From Cynocephalus volans (Eukaryota; Chordata; Mammalia; Dermoptera; Cynocephalidae), in NCBI RefSeq assembly GCF_027409185.1, contig NC_084466.1, positions 69,298,501 through 69,362,500 of the forward strand: a stretch of DNA of 64,000 nt, given 5' to 3'. The notes beneath the pieces were generated by a model. The model did not search any database. It was not told where the DNA came from and worked only from the letters and a program-made list of their open reading frames with translations. Position numbers and translations under genes: made by a program. The stretch's first letter is position 1, and every line of letters starts with the position of its first letter. Positions 35,858 through 48,349 of this stretch are shown here, piece by piece.

Positions 35858-36365
35858 CAATTAAGGTTTTGGACACAGGAGGCAGGCCAAATTGGGTTTT
35901 GAATCCTGACTTCTCACCTGCCAGCTGTGCAACCCTGGTAGTGTATGTGACCTCAGTAGTATATGTGACTCGGCAGTGTATGGTGAAGGGCACTGTCACT
36001 GGAGCCAGGCTTCCCAGGTTTGAACCTTGACTCTGCCCCTTGTTAACTATGGGAGGTTGAAAAATTTCTGTGCATTCTTTCCCTCAGCTTCTTCATCACA
36101 AGGGACTAACAACAGAACCTACCTCAAAAGGTTATGGTGAAGATTTGCTGAGCTGATACAGGTAAAGCACTTAGGACATCACCTGGAACACACTAAATGC
36201 TTGATGATGATGATGATTAAACTCTTGAAACTTCTGTCTCCTTGTTTATAAAATGGGGAGAATAATACCTAGTTTATAAGACCATTATGGGATTAAATGA
36301 AATTAAGTTTCTGTACCTACCCCGATTGCCTGGGGCATAGTGGATGCTTGTAAGTTCCACTGTGA
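35858..36365 (+). mobile_element. MIR SINE split by another MIR
   Basis: The left half ends at about 35938 with CCAGCTGTGCAACCCTGG. The right half resumes near 36221 with CTTCTGTCTCCTTGTTTATAAAATGG and ends near GGCATAGTGGATGC. Together they give one MIR interrupted exactly where the second copy lies. Confidence 0.75.
35940..36220 (+). mobile_element. Inner MIR SINE
   Basis: A full MIR: GGAGCCAGGCTTCCCAGGTTTG, CCCTCAGCTTCTTCATCACAAG, CTACCTCAAAAGGTTATGGTG, an end near AATGCTTGATGATG and a short (GAT)n run. Confidence 0.8.
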
Positions 36366-36625
36366 TTGATGCCATGGTTCTTATTCTACCCCAGCCAAAG
36401 TCAATTATGGTAATTCCACCCCCTTGTCACTGATAAGTTTACGAATGAGCACCTGATCCATTTCTGTCCAACAAGACTTGAAATTCAGTCTGTGAGGCAC
36501 TTCCATGAAAACTTTTGTCTTTCCTGAGAGAGAGCCACAGGAAGAAACTGTCTCTGATTTGTGTCTGGATGTGACAATTCTCATCCCTTTTTACTCAGTT
36601 CTCATATATAACAACTAATGAATGG

Positions 36626-36880
36626 TGCTACAGTTTGAATAATTAATTAGTTATCACAGGAATTCAGCCCCCTTTCTCTCTCTCTGTGTCTCACAGGTGC
36701 ACTTCCTCACATGTGACGCCCTCCACAATATTATGATGCAGCAAGAAGACCCTCACCAGATGCAGCCCCTCGATCTTAGACTTCCCAGCCTCCAGAACTG
36801 TGAGCCAAATTAATCTCTTTTCTTTATAAATTACCCAATCTGTGGTATTCTGTTTCAGCAGCAGAAAATGGACTAAGACA
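36626..36880 (+). mobile_element. ERVL-MaLR LTR, short copy
   Basis: TGCTACAGTTTGAATAAT opens it and GGACTAAGACA closes it, with GACTTCCCAGCCTCCAGAAC inside. Flanking pentamers AATGG and AATTG nearly match. It is shorter than its relatives here. Confidence 0.75.
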
Positions 36881-36884
36881 AATT

Positions 36885-38720
36885 GGCATGTACAAAATTG
36901 GTGGTTGTTGATAAATTACATTAGTATTAAATTTCTGTAGACCAAAAAGAATTGTAAAGAAGCAGGGTACTGGGCTAGCTTTAGTCTTCTCATAAAAGCA
37001 AGTTCCCCCTGAGGGACATTTCTCTTTGGATATTGACAGTCAGATGTTGGTCTCGTGGAACTATATGTCTTAGAAACACGACCTTATTATACAAACCACA
37101 AGATCGCATCTTTGAGTCTCTGTCCCACTTGAAATCGAGCAAAACAAGTAAATGTTCAATGAGAACGATGAGTTTCTATAAATATGGCAAGGGGCATATA
37201 TGAAGCTTGCTTACTCCAAAGAAGAACTTGGGGATCATGAGGTTGCTTAGGTCACTCAAAACTCCACACAAGAAGAACCTTTTAATCTTCAGAAGGTTTT
37301 TCCTTCATGTTCAGCTTCTTCACCAGTGCCTGGACCTTTGATGATGCCCATCATTCTCCTTTATTTGCTGTAACCCTTTTATTCTCAAGATATTAGTTTG
37401 GGAAAGTGACATAGATGATCTAGAGAAAGAAGAGACTAATATAGATGCAGGTGACAAGTATCCAAATGACTACAGACTCTGGACAAAAGGGAAAGGTACT
37501 GATGGAGAAATTGGGATTAAAGAGCCAGCAGGTGGAGGACTTTGAATTTTAGGGGCTTTTGTTGTTGTCGGTTTTGGTTCTTTTAATTCTTAATCAAATG
37601 TTTAATAAACTGTTTATTTGTAAACCAATAAATAATACATGTATATTAAGCCTAAAAATTTTGACAATCAAGAAAGACTACATTAGTAATCCATAGGATA
37701 TACAATGAGACTCCATTTGCACAGATATGAATGTTGTGTGAATGACGTACTTGTTGCATACATATACTCTGAATGTACACCACTTATAATCTCATTTATG
37801 CTACCAACTCTCCTTAGAAAGATGGATTCTACTTAGTTCTAGTTAAAGTGTTATAAATTCCAAATTCATAAAACTTTACTGTATTTGAGGACTACCAAAA
37901 CTAAAGTACTGATCCCTTTAGTCATTTGGTTCCTACTTAGATGTGTATACAAGGGTAAGTTGTGGGGGAGGGTAAGTCATGAGCGTGTTTTGCTTTTGAA
38001 GTTTACACCAACAATGTATGGTCAGTAACTGGCACACAAAGATGCTGTGCAAAATTATTCCTCAGTTCCATTCTAAATTTATAGTTTAGTTGATTTTACT
38101 GTCCTCGCTGGAGTATGTACAACTGTCACACATGAGAGAGAGGAAAATCACTGGCTCTTTAAATTAAGGGGGTTATTTTCACTATTTTGCTGAAGATTCA
38201 TATTTAAATATATCAAGAAGTTAATATACAGAGTTCAAGAGATGTTCTGACCCTATCATTCTTGAAGAAAAGTGATGCATAATTTCTGGATAATTTAGAG
38301 AGAAGTTACAACCTTTTCAGCTAGTTTTTAAATGAATAGCTCTGCATATAAAATTTCTAACTTAATCTTTCTGAATTTGCTGGTTTCTAAAACCAGCCTT
38401 AAGCAAAGGTCTGAAACCTAGGCAATTACCAGGAACCACATAATCCAATCCAAGAAGGTACTTCATAGTGTCTTAGAACTGTTTTTCAACTTAGGGGAAA
38501 CAATAGATTCCATTAAATCCTAAAACTAGTGTGGAAAAGGGCCTGGTAGACCAGATTAGACTCCCAGGACAATTCCAAATTTTACTTGGGAGCCTTAAAA
38601 AGTTGTGTCTTATAGGTAAATGATGGCTATTCTCAAATGACAACATCATGAGCAGTACCTATCCCTTACTATACCACAGAGGCTAGGGGGGGAAAGTACA
38701 TTTTTACATACGTAGCACCA
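36885..38720. other. No gene recognised
   Basis: About 1.8 kb of AT-rich, unique-looking DNA without a named repeat, long open frame or CpG cluster. Confidence 0.5.
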
Positions 38721-38724
38721 AATA

Positions 38725-38806
38725 TGAGGGTACTTCAAAAAGTTTGTGGAAAAATAGAATTAAAAGATACTATGAATCTTTCCATGAACTTTCTGTAGTA
38801 CACTCA
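38725..38806 (+). mobile_element. Mariner-type MITE
   Basis: It starts TGAGGGTACTTCAAAAAGTT after TA (38723-38724) and ends CTTTCTGTAGTACACTCA, with the same GGAAAAATAGAATTAAAAG centre and orientation as the copy at 12929. The right-hand TA looks mutated. Confidence 0.82.
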
Positions 38807-38809
38807 AAT

Positions 38810-39220
38810 AACTACCAACTTCTATTTTTATCAGGAAAGAGTATTTTCAAGAGGCTCTGAAAGAGTAAAGAAAATAAGGCTCAAAAGGTTTAAGAGTATA
38901 AGAAATTTACATATTAAATCTTTCACACATTTTCTCCTTGCACAAAAAATAGATGCTTCTCATTTAAGTGGAAATTATTTAAAATATAAGGGGTAGGAAT
39001 AAAGGATGAGCTATATATCCAATTCAAATTACATTAAAATCCAAATAGAAAATATAAACAGAAGTGAACTTTTTCTAAAAGGACGTAAATATTCATTATG
39101 CCCCCTCCCAAAGTAGATAAATTACACTAAAGAAATCTACATGGACTGAGACACTTTCTCGCTCTGATACATGTAAATAAAAATAAATTTCATGTTGTCT
39201 AAATGTTTAGGGTTAGAGGC
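38810..39220. other. No gene recognised
   Basis: AT-rich DNA before the minisatellite; nothing recognised. Confidence 0.5.
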
Positions 39221-39222
39221 CC

Positions 39223-39318
39223 GGGGCTGGGACAGAGCGGGGGCTGAGACACAGTGGGGGCTGGGACACAGCGGGGGGCTGGGACACAGCAGGGACTGGG
39301 ACACAGCGGGGGCTAGCA
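39223..39318 (+). repeat. 17-bp minisatellite, about 5.5 units
   Basis: Units of the form GGGGGCTGGGACACAGC repeat five times with one-to-two base changes and a one-base length difference, followed by a partial unit. The array stops 31 bases before the DRAP1 pseudogene start codon. It may have expanded from the GC-rich 5' end of the retrocopy. Confidence 0.88.
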
Positions 39319-39349
39319 GGTAGCGCAGGGCGGCGAGGGAGGCCCGGAG

Positions 39350-40048
39350 ATGCCAAGCAAGAAGTATAACACGCAAGTGCCCACCGGCGTGGGTCAAGAA
39401 GACCATGCAGACAAACGAAGAGATTGGGAAGGTGGCAGCGGCTCTACCTGTCATCATCTCATGGGCACTGGAGCTTTTCCTGGAGTCGCTGTGGAAGAAG
39501 GCCTTCCAGGTGACCCAGCCCCGAAACGCCAAGACCAGGACCACATCCCACCTGAAGCAGTGCATTAAGCAGGAGCAGCAGGTCGACTTCTCCAAAGACC
39601 TGGTGGCATCCGTGCCTGACATGCAGCAGAGTGGGGAAGACAACCACGTGGATGGGGACAAGGGTGCCCGCAGGGGTTTGAAGCCAGGCAGCAGCCACTG
39701 GAAGAACGGTGGAGGTGGGAAGCAAAGGCAAGGACAAGAAGCTGTCGGGGACAGACTTGGAGCAGGAGAATGAGACACAGTTACTGAGGGGGAAGAGGAG
39801 ACATCCCAGTCCCCACCCCAGACCAGCCACCCCCTGCCCACGTCCAGAGGCCCCAACAACTTTCATGCCCTTTTCCTCTACTCTGCCTTAGCCCCCTGCA
39901 CCCCGGACCCTCAGCACCTGATGCAGAGGATGGAGAGGATTAGGACTCCTAGCACCGTCCACCGTCCAGGCCATCCCCCTTTTAGTTGATTTTAGTTGCT
40001 CTGGGGGTAGGAGAGAAGATAGATAAAATAAAAAAATAATAATAAAAG
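39350..40048 (+). pseudogene. DRAP1: DRAP1 processed pseudogene (NC2-alpha corepressor)
   Basis: This is an intronless copy of DR1-associated protein 1. The parent pairs with DR1 through a histone fold and represses TBP-dependent transcription. The start is [11 protein letters not shown] at 39350. A frameshift before about 39405 moves the histone-fold part into another frame, with [39 protein letters not shown] and [10 protein letters not shown] second shift near 39710 leads to [16 protein letters not shown]. The 3' untranslated region ends at an AATAAA and an A-rich tail (about 40021-40048). Intron loss, tail and frameshifts show a dead retrocopy. No flanking duplication was found by eye. 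Confidence 0.93.
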
Positions 40049-40299
40049 GGAATGTCGGTGTGTCCCAGCCTCTGTTCAGGGCTTTGTGGCCGCTTTCCCA
40101 CCCACCTGCGCACCTTCCCCACACTGAGTGGAGGCCAGGACGGTGGCAGGCCAGGCAGTGGCTGAGTGGAGGGAGAGGTCGGCTGGGGAGGCTGGAGGCC
40201 AACTTTGCAGCACAGCACCAGGGGTGCTGATGGGAGGAAGGCGGGAGAGCGGTCCAGGGTGTAGGCCAGCAGGTGCTGGATGTGCTGAGGGACAGCTCG

Positions 40300-40372
40300 T
40301 GTCACTGTGCTGTGTGACCCTGGGCAGGTTCCCGCCCCTCTCTGCATGGCCTCCCTTCATCTCAAATGGAGA
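40300..40372 (+). mobile_element. MIR fragment
   Basis: CTGTGTGACCCTGGGCAGGTT followed by CTCCCTTCATCTCAAATGG is the middle of MIR. Confidence 0.6.
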
Positions 40373-40373
40373 C

Positions 40374-40455
40374 TGCATTAGTTCATTTCTGTTGCTTATG
40401 ACAAAATACCTGAAACTGGGTAATTTGTAAAGAAATAAAATGTATTTGTTTCAGA
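40374..40455 (-). mobile_element. ERVL-MaLR LTR fragment, antisense
   Basis: TGCATTAGTTCATTTCTGTTGC and ATACCTGAAACTGGGTAATTTG are the reversed end of a MaLR LTR, like that at 63313. It stops abruptly near the 3' end of the MDM2 retrocopy. Confidence 0.75.
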
Positions 40456-40469
40456 AAAAAATAAAATAA

Positions 40470-42130
<1,661 letters not shown>

Positions 42131-42189
42131 GCCGGCCGCCGGAGGCCGCTTGCGTTTAGTGTTAAATAACTCAACTGTCCAGTTATTAA

Positions 42190-42425
42190 GAATAATAGTT
42201 ACGTTTGTTAAACAGTTGGTGTGTGCTGGGCGATCTCCTAAGTGTCGTACATATATTAACTCAATTCTCAAAATACCCCATGAGAAGGGATTGATATTAG
42301 TCCCATTTTAAAGAAGAAAATAAGACACAGAGCTGTCAAGTGACTTACTCAAAGTCACACAGCTAGCAAATGGCAGAACTAGGATTTAAAACCAGGACCA
42401 ATGCTCTTAGCCTTCCCACCATCGG
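42190..42425 (-). mobile_element. MIR SINE, antisense, nearly full length
   Basis: GTACATATATTAACTCAATTC, CCCCATGAGAAGGGATTG, AAAGTCACACAGCTAGCAAATGG and ACTAGGATTTAAAACCAGG follow reversed MIR. Confidence 0.9.
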
Positions 42426-42629
42426 CACCTTAAATAAATAAAGATTTTTTTCTATTAGATACAAAGTTTTCTAAGTCCCCTACATCATTCTTATTTCAAG
42501 TCATAGTTATCACCACATGATGCATTACAAGAAAAGATTTGGGGAAATATCTTGGAGTTTACTGTCAAGAGATTCCATCTGCAGTAAGTTCCCAGTTACT
42601 GGAAATTTCAGGCTGGCAAATAATTAAGT

Positions 42630-43085
42630 GATGAGAGCTAAAAACAAACATACTTTCCTGTCCTTTGTTAAATAATGCTGAAACCAAGCAAAAAGAACTC
42701 AACTACTTGCTCCAGGAAGTACTTGTTTCTGGAAGATAAGACTGCAAGCCAACTAAAATAGTTAATTTATCAAGACTATTAACTAATGCCTCAAAACTAA
42801 TTTCAAGATCCTTATCCTTACTGTGCTCACCAATCCAAAGATGTTAAGTCAAAAATTCTGCCCAATCCCAACCAGTTCTCCACTTGCAAGACCCACCTTA
42901 AAATCACCCAGACTGACACCTAAAACTATATAAAGATCTTCCCATACTTTTCCCCTTCTGAGATGCTACTAAGACCCTGCCAAGTGGTGTGCTCTCTATT
43001 GCAATCAGTCTAATAAACTTGGCTTTGCTTGATAGATAGGTTTGCCTAGTGGTCTTCCGGAGGAGCTGACAGTTGTCGATGGGAA
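42630..43085 (+). mobile_element. ERV1-like LTR, family uncertain
   Basis: AAACTATATAAAGATCTTCCC is a good TATA box, and GTCTAATAAACTTGGCTTTGC a polyadenylation signal, in LTR spacing (about 80 bases). Ends are approximate. Old fossil with no recognised internal part. Confidence 0.6.
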
Positions 43086-43089
43086 TGCT

Positions 43090-43845
43090 TTCTTCAGCTG
43101 TTAGCTGGCTGCCCATACTCCCTTGAGTCACTCCATAAACACCATTAACTGACCAACCTGGGCAACTATTTGGCACTTACCTGAGCACTGCTTCCGTTCT
43201 TGGATGTGTTTTGGCTGTAGAACTCTGAAGAATGGGGCCCTAAGACTGGCAAAGGAGAATCAAGGGAAACAGTGACCCAAGCCTTTATTTTATTTCTGTT
43301 AGGATGTTTCCTTTTTTTTTTTTTTTTTGAATAAAAAGAGATGATATTAACAAAATCTTTTAATCTTTCAAAAATTAAGTTTACCATTCTGTTAACCTGC
43401 TTTTCTAGCTGAGAGCCTGACCAGGACAGACAAGACATTCCAGACAATGAATGTTTCTGCTGTGAAAGACCTTGGCTTTGAGCCTCTTCGTTCGCACTAA
43501 TCCAGTAATGCATATCCTTATGTGGTTTATTTTCTGGCCTACTTAAAGGGCATTAGAAGTATTTGTTTCCATGATCAGATCACAGCATGAGGAAAAATGT
43601 GAGTCTTCTGGAACAGTAAACTGTTGAAGACTCTGTCAACTATTCTCCTGTGCTTGCTTCTCCTCCCATTCTGGAAGCTTTCAGGCCCACTGGGGAACAA
43701 CGGACTGCGGAGTGAAAGGTGAGTTGAGCCTTTCCTAGTTCATACGATTCCTCCCCTGCCTAGTGTCTCTTAACTCTGCAAAGCCCAAGCACCTCTAATT
43801 AGCTGAGTCAGATCTAAGTTTACCTCTTTGCATTTTACTTTAAGA
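43090..43845. other. No gene recognised; T17 at 43312-43328
   Basis: The antisense 115-codon frame at 43166-43513 runs through the poly(T) tract as a lysine run and has no known relative. The region might include LTR-flanking viral remnants, but I cannot show it. Confidence 0.45.
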
Positions 43846-43849
43846 ATAT

Positions 43850-44499
43850 CTCTAAAGATATGCACTCCTATAAAACTTTACATAAATGATAAAATATGAT
43901 CATATTATATATATTGTATTTTTACTTGATGCAAACTTTTAAAAATTTATTTTCTCTTTTACCACTCCCATCTCTGCAACCTCCCTGTCTCTATCTGTCA
44001 TATCAGTCCCCTTCCCCATCACCTCCCAGGCAATCCTGTTAACAACCTTTATAATCATAGACCAACATAGATACGTGTAAGATTCGTTTTATCACTGTTT
44101 ATGATCATCTTCTGCACACTTTTCTGTGTCTTGTTTTTCTCACACAATAGCATTTTATAGAAATCCCTTCAAGCAAATTGATACAGTTCTAATTAATTTT
44201 TTTAATGGCTTCATACTCTCTGGTGATGTGTATTTCACCGTGATTTCTTTTTTTTAACCCATTCTCCCACTGATGGGCATTTACATTGTTTCCAGGTGTG
44301 GCTGCCACTATGACTGTTCTGTGGTAAACATCCTTGGACACATGTCCATGCTTACGGGTGCTTTTCTAGCTATGGGATAATTTCTTAGGAATAAATTGCT
44401 GGGTAGAAGATTATTTATTTTTATTTTAATGTACTTAGTAGATATTGCCAAATTACTTTCCTAAATGGCTGTAGTAGTCACTCTTCCTCATATCCCTTC
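43850..44499 (-). mobile_element. L1 3' region, antisense
   Basis: CACTTTTCTGTGTCTTG, TTAATGGCTTCATACTCTC, CACTGATGGGCATTTACATTG and TTTCTTAGGAATAAATTGCTGGG are reversed L1 3' untranslated sequence. It abuts the LTR at 44500. Confidence 0.7.
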
Positions 44500-44880
44500 T
44501 ATTATGGACTGAATTGTGTCCCCCGCCATCCCCCCCACTCCAAATTCCTATGTTGAAGCTCTAATCCCCAATCGGACTATATTTGGAAATAGGGCCTTTA
44601 AAGAGGCAATTAAGGATAAGTGAGTTCATAAGGGTGGGGTCCTAATCCAATAAGACCGTTGTTCTTAAAAAAGAGAGACACCAGGGTTGTGTGCCAAGAG
44701 AAAAGGCCATGTGATGACACAGTAAGAAGGTGACCTTTTGCAAGCCAAGGACTCAGTAGAAACCAAACCTGCCAGCACCTCAATCTTGGAATTCCAGCTT
44801 CCAGAACTGTGAGAAAATGAATTTCTGATATTTTTGCCTCCCAGTCTGCAGTATTTTGTTATGGCAGACAGGGAGAAGTT
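44500..44880 (+). mobile_element. ERVL-MaLR LTR
   Basis: TATTATGGACTGAATTGTGTC opens it. GCACCTCAATCTTGGAATTCC and CCAGAACTGTGAGAAAATGAA lie inside. The 3' end near TTTTGTTATGGCAGACAGG is approximate. Confidence 0.82.
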
Positions 44881-44984
44881 AGTAAAAATGAACAAGGGCT
44901 GCAGATGGAGGGGCCTCCCAAAGCCCTTGGAGAGGTACAGGCCAGAGGCCGGGGAGTGCTGAGCCATTGTGGCCGTGGCATGAG

Positions 44985-45080
44985 GACGCAGCTCAGGACT
45001 AGCTAGGAATACATGATGGGCAAGACAGAGTCCTCACCTTCAAGGACTCTACAGGCTAGTAGGAGCCAGGGTGCCCAAAT
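44985..45080 (-). mobile_element. L2 fragment, antisense
   Basis: GGAATACATGATGGGCAAGAC and CTCTACAGGCTAGTAGGAGC match reversed L2. Confidence 0.5.
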
Positions 45081-45128
45081 GGAAGCAAGTTCTACCCATC
45101 CCTCCAAGTCAAATGCACACAGACTTCT

Positions 45129-45565
45129 GTTAATTGAAATTCATGGGACTTCATTGTTTTGGACTATGATCCTGCATTAGGCCCAAAAGACCAGACCAAA
45201 CCAGAACAGAGTCACTCATGCTAGGTGCCACATAATCAAAATGAACTTTAAAATGGACCAGTTTTCCAAATAAACAGGAGATTCACAGCAACGAATCAGA
45301 AGGGGCCCTATACCTGAGCCAGCATGATAGGAAGTGCCCTCTGCTTTAACCCCATAAGGAAAGTAACTATGAAATGGCCAATCTGCTTATTTTTCCCTGC
45401 TTCTGTTTCTTTAGTCCTTTTCTGCCCATAAGTTCCACTTCCTGTGCTCAGCTTGTCAGAGTATCTTTTCTAAATCTTTAAATGGGATTCTGCCCAATTC
45501 ATGAATGTCTAATAAAAGTCAATTAGATCTTTAAACTCAATGTTTTGACATTTTTTTTTTCAAGG
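45129..45565 (+). mobile_element. Probable LTR, family uncertain
   Basis: From TGTTAATTGAAATTCATGG to the T-rich end, with GTCTAATAAAAGTCAATTAG as polyadenylation signal, the layout is that of a mammalian LTR. I recall related genomic repeats but not the name. Old fossil. Confidence 0.5.
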
Positions 45566-45569
45566 TTTC

Positions 45570-46335
45570 CTTCTGTGAATGTTGTGCACAAGTCTCTTAG
45601 GGTGGTTGTGAGGGCCCCAGGAGAGTGTTTCTGTGGCCACATCTATTTCTGGAGGGCTGTTTCTGGAAGTGGCCAGGTCATGGACCAGACATGAACATAG
45701 TAATGGGTTTACGTTTTGTACCTGCAAGGAAGGCACTGGCAGCTATGACCCAGCTGGAATCAAAGGCCCTCATTCTGAGGTTCTTTCATTCCCTTTCTCT
45801 TCAACCTTTTCGGAAACTTCTGTCAAGGAAGGAAAATTGCCAGAGAAAAAACCTTGATATTTGTTTGGAGCTTACAGTTTACAAACCACCTTCAAATTGA
45901 TTATTTCATGTGATTCCTTCCTACAAAGCCTTATCCCACGCATAAGGATTATTTGCCTCAACTGCCAGACTCCTATTTGCCAGAGGGCACACAGATAGTA
46001 AAATATAGCTGTTTTTATGACAAGCCTAACTTATGTTCTATCTCTCAACAGCTTTGCCAAGGAGTTTATGTTCTTTTACTGGATTGCCCTGGAGCAGGAG
46101 TTTACAAATTCTGCTTTGAAAAGACGCAGGGATTCGAAGAATGTGCCTCAAGGCCCCCACGTTAAGAGGGGTAAGGAGGTGATTGAAGAGTAGAGGACTG
46201 AGATTCCTGTGCCCAATTCAAGCACAGCAACTTCACTTTCCCCGCTTTGTGTATTATTTTCCTCAGTGAGATGACATCTGCAGAAAGGATGCTGTAGGGG
46301 TGGTTTGGGGAGGAGGGACAACTGCAATTTTAGGG
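45570..46335. other. No gene recognised
   Basis: Open frames at 45625-45900 and 45953-46165 overlap on one strand but match no family and show no convincing splice sites. Confidence 0.45.
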
Positions 46336-46339
46336 AAAT

Positions 46340-46440
46340 AGAAGGAAAAAGAAGTAGGACTGTGTCTTATTCATTTTTTAATCCCCAGCTTATGGCCCCG
46401 CACAGGTGCTCAATTAATGTCTTTGGAAAGAATATTTGGA
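46340..46440 (+). mobile_element. L2 3' end fragment
   Basis: GGACTGTGTCTTATTCATTTTT, TCCCCAGCTTATGGCCC and GGTGCTCAATTAATGTC match the L2 3' end. Confidence 0.7.
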
Positions 46441-46449
46441 GGGGGAAAG

Positions 46450-48340
46450 AAGAACTCAATTAGGGTTGTTTAGGGGTGGAGCAGAGACAGTCAATGGAAT
46501 GGAACTGAAAAGTCAACTAAAAGTTTTGTAAGGTCAATATTTTTATAAAAACTTGGATTTTTGAAAAGCAATGATATTTGTAAACTTGGGTTAGCCAAAA
46601 CTCTGACGATGAAGTGGATTAGTACTGTAATGCAAAGTCATTTTTAGGGATTTTGCTTTCTCCCAGTGCAATACAATCTTATTTCTATGCCCAGAGGTGG
46701 AAGAGGTGGAGAAATATGGGTCAAGGAAGCTGAAAAACCCTTCTTTCCCTGTCTTATCTGAGTGTCCTGCAGAAGCTGCCGCTCGTGGGATAACTAAGAA
46801 AGAGCAGGATTAGTCCCTGGCCATCAGTGACGAGGGGTTTGAGACTTGGGAGATTCAGAATTTTTTCCCATCAACAATCCACAGATGTATTGTCTATTCA
46901 CAGATATTTATGTCTATTCAAGCCTGGGTAGGGGTGAAAGGAACTTTCCTTCTACCCTTTGAAGGTTCAATAATTTGAGTCTCTGGAATAAACTGACAGT
47001 AGAAAGAGTAACAGGAGAAAAAGCACACAAATTTATATGTGCAAACACACAGATCATCACAAAATAAAAGACTCAAAGAAGTGCTGAATGGTTAAAATTT
47101 AAATAGCATTTTGAGCTACAGAAAAAAATAGGGCTTGGAGGCTCCTGGAGGGTGGTGGTGACAAGCCATGGGAGGTGAGGGAAGAGCTGTCCTACAAGCA
47201 AAGGCTCTCTTATTATACAGATAAAATCTCTCAGGTGACAGCCCTCAGACAGGTGAGAAGTCTGTCTAGGCATGGCATCCTGGGGGTGGAGACCTTTATT
47301 ATCCTCTCCTGTGATACGAGTTCATCTTATCTGGTTAATATAGATTCCAGGGAGGGTGTTCATAACAATCACATTCTTTTTGGAGGAACTTCCCTTAGTC
47401 CAATAAAGGAAACTTTAGAGAAAATCCCTCCCTTAACTTCAAATGGTAAGATATAGGGGCCAGGAGTGGGGCAGGAGGAGGTTGGAGAGATCTTGAGTCT
47501 TCCTTAGTTCAAAGCACTCAGCATGCCAAAGTGCCATTCTTTGGGGCATCGTTTTCTGAGCCCCAACACCTGGATGCAGGAACATCCATTCCCCAGTATG
47601 CTGCATTTTTCACCACCACTGTCATCTCTTCATCTCAGCCAGGGACATCTGCTGTGCTCCCAAAGTGCCCAGACTCATGTAGTAGGGAAATAGCTGGCAC
47701 AAGGTGGGAAGGTTATCTGTCTGTTTGCTGTTGGACCCACTCCCCACCTTCCCCTGCTATGGTCTGTACTGCTGGGGCTGGCCTCTACCAACTACACTTC
47801 CCAGGCTCCCCTGCCCACTTGCTTCTAGTTAGTTTGAAACAGCAAGAGGCATGGATGGAAGAAAAGGAAAACTTAGCAATACACCAGCACACACCTCACC
47901 TCCTCCCCACCTTCCCAACCCCCAACAATGCTGCCTTTCCAGCCTTTTCTTGGTCAGTGGCTACACAGAGATATAGGTGACCACATTTCCTTTTTGGACC
48001 CAGGTCTGCCATGCAGCTCCTGCTCTGCTTCTAGCTTCACACTCCCCCACCATGGCCTTTTGCCTGTGGGTGCAACCATGGGACCCCTCAGGTGGCCCCA
48101 TACACGGCCCCTCCTCCAGAGTTCCAGCTCACAGTTCCTGGGTCTGGTGACTCAGTCTCCATCCTTTGTTCCTCCAGCCCTAGGAGTGGTAGTGGCTTCC
48201 TGCTGTTGTTAATCTCTGGGTTGCCTCATCCTCCCCTGGTTTCAGTTCTTATAACACCCTCTAACTAGCCTGCTGTATTAAATTCTTTCTATGAAACTCC
48301 CTGCCCTGGGTTCTGCTTTCTTGACTGCATGCACCCTAAA
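46450..48340. other. No gene; probable unassigned repeats
   Basis: Parts near 47080-47450 and 48190-48345 (TGCTGTTGTTAATCTCTGGG, TATTAAATTCTTTCTATG) have the style of interspersed repeats, possibly LTR-derived, but I cannot assign them. The 149-codon frame at 47531-47980 has no recognised relative. Confidence 0.4.
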
Positions 48341-48349
48341 ACACAGGAG

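Noticed and set aside
39223-39318. Possible CRISPR-like array
   Set aside because: Units abut without spacers and the genome is mammalian. This is a minisatellite.
39137-39859. 240-codon minus-strand frame
   Set aside because: It runs through the complement of the minisatellite and the DRAP1 retrocopy. High GC content keeps stops rare. No known domain is present.
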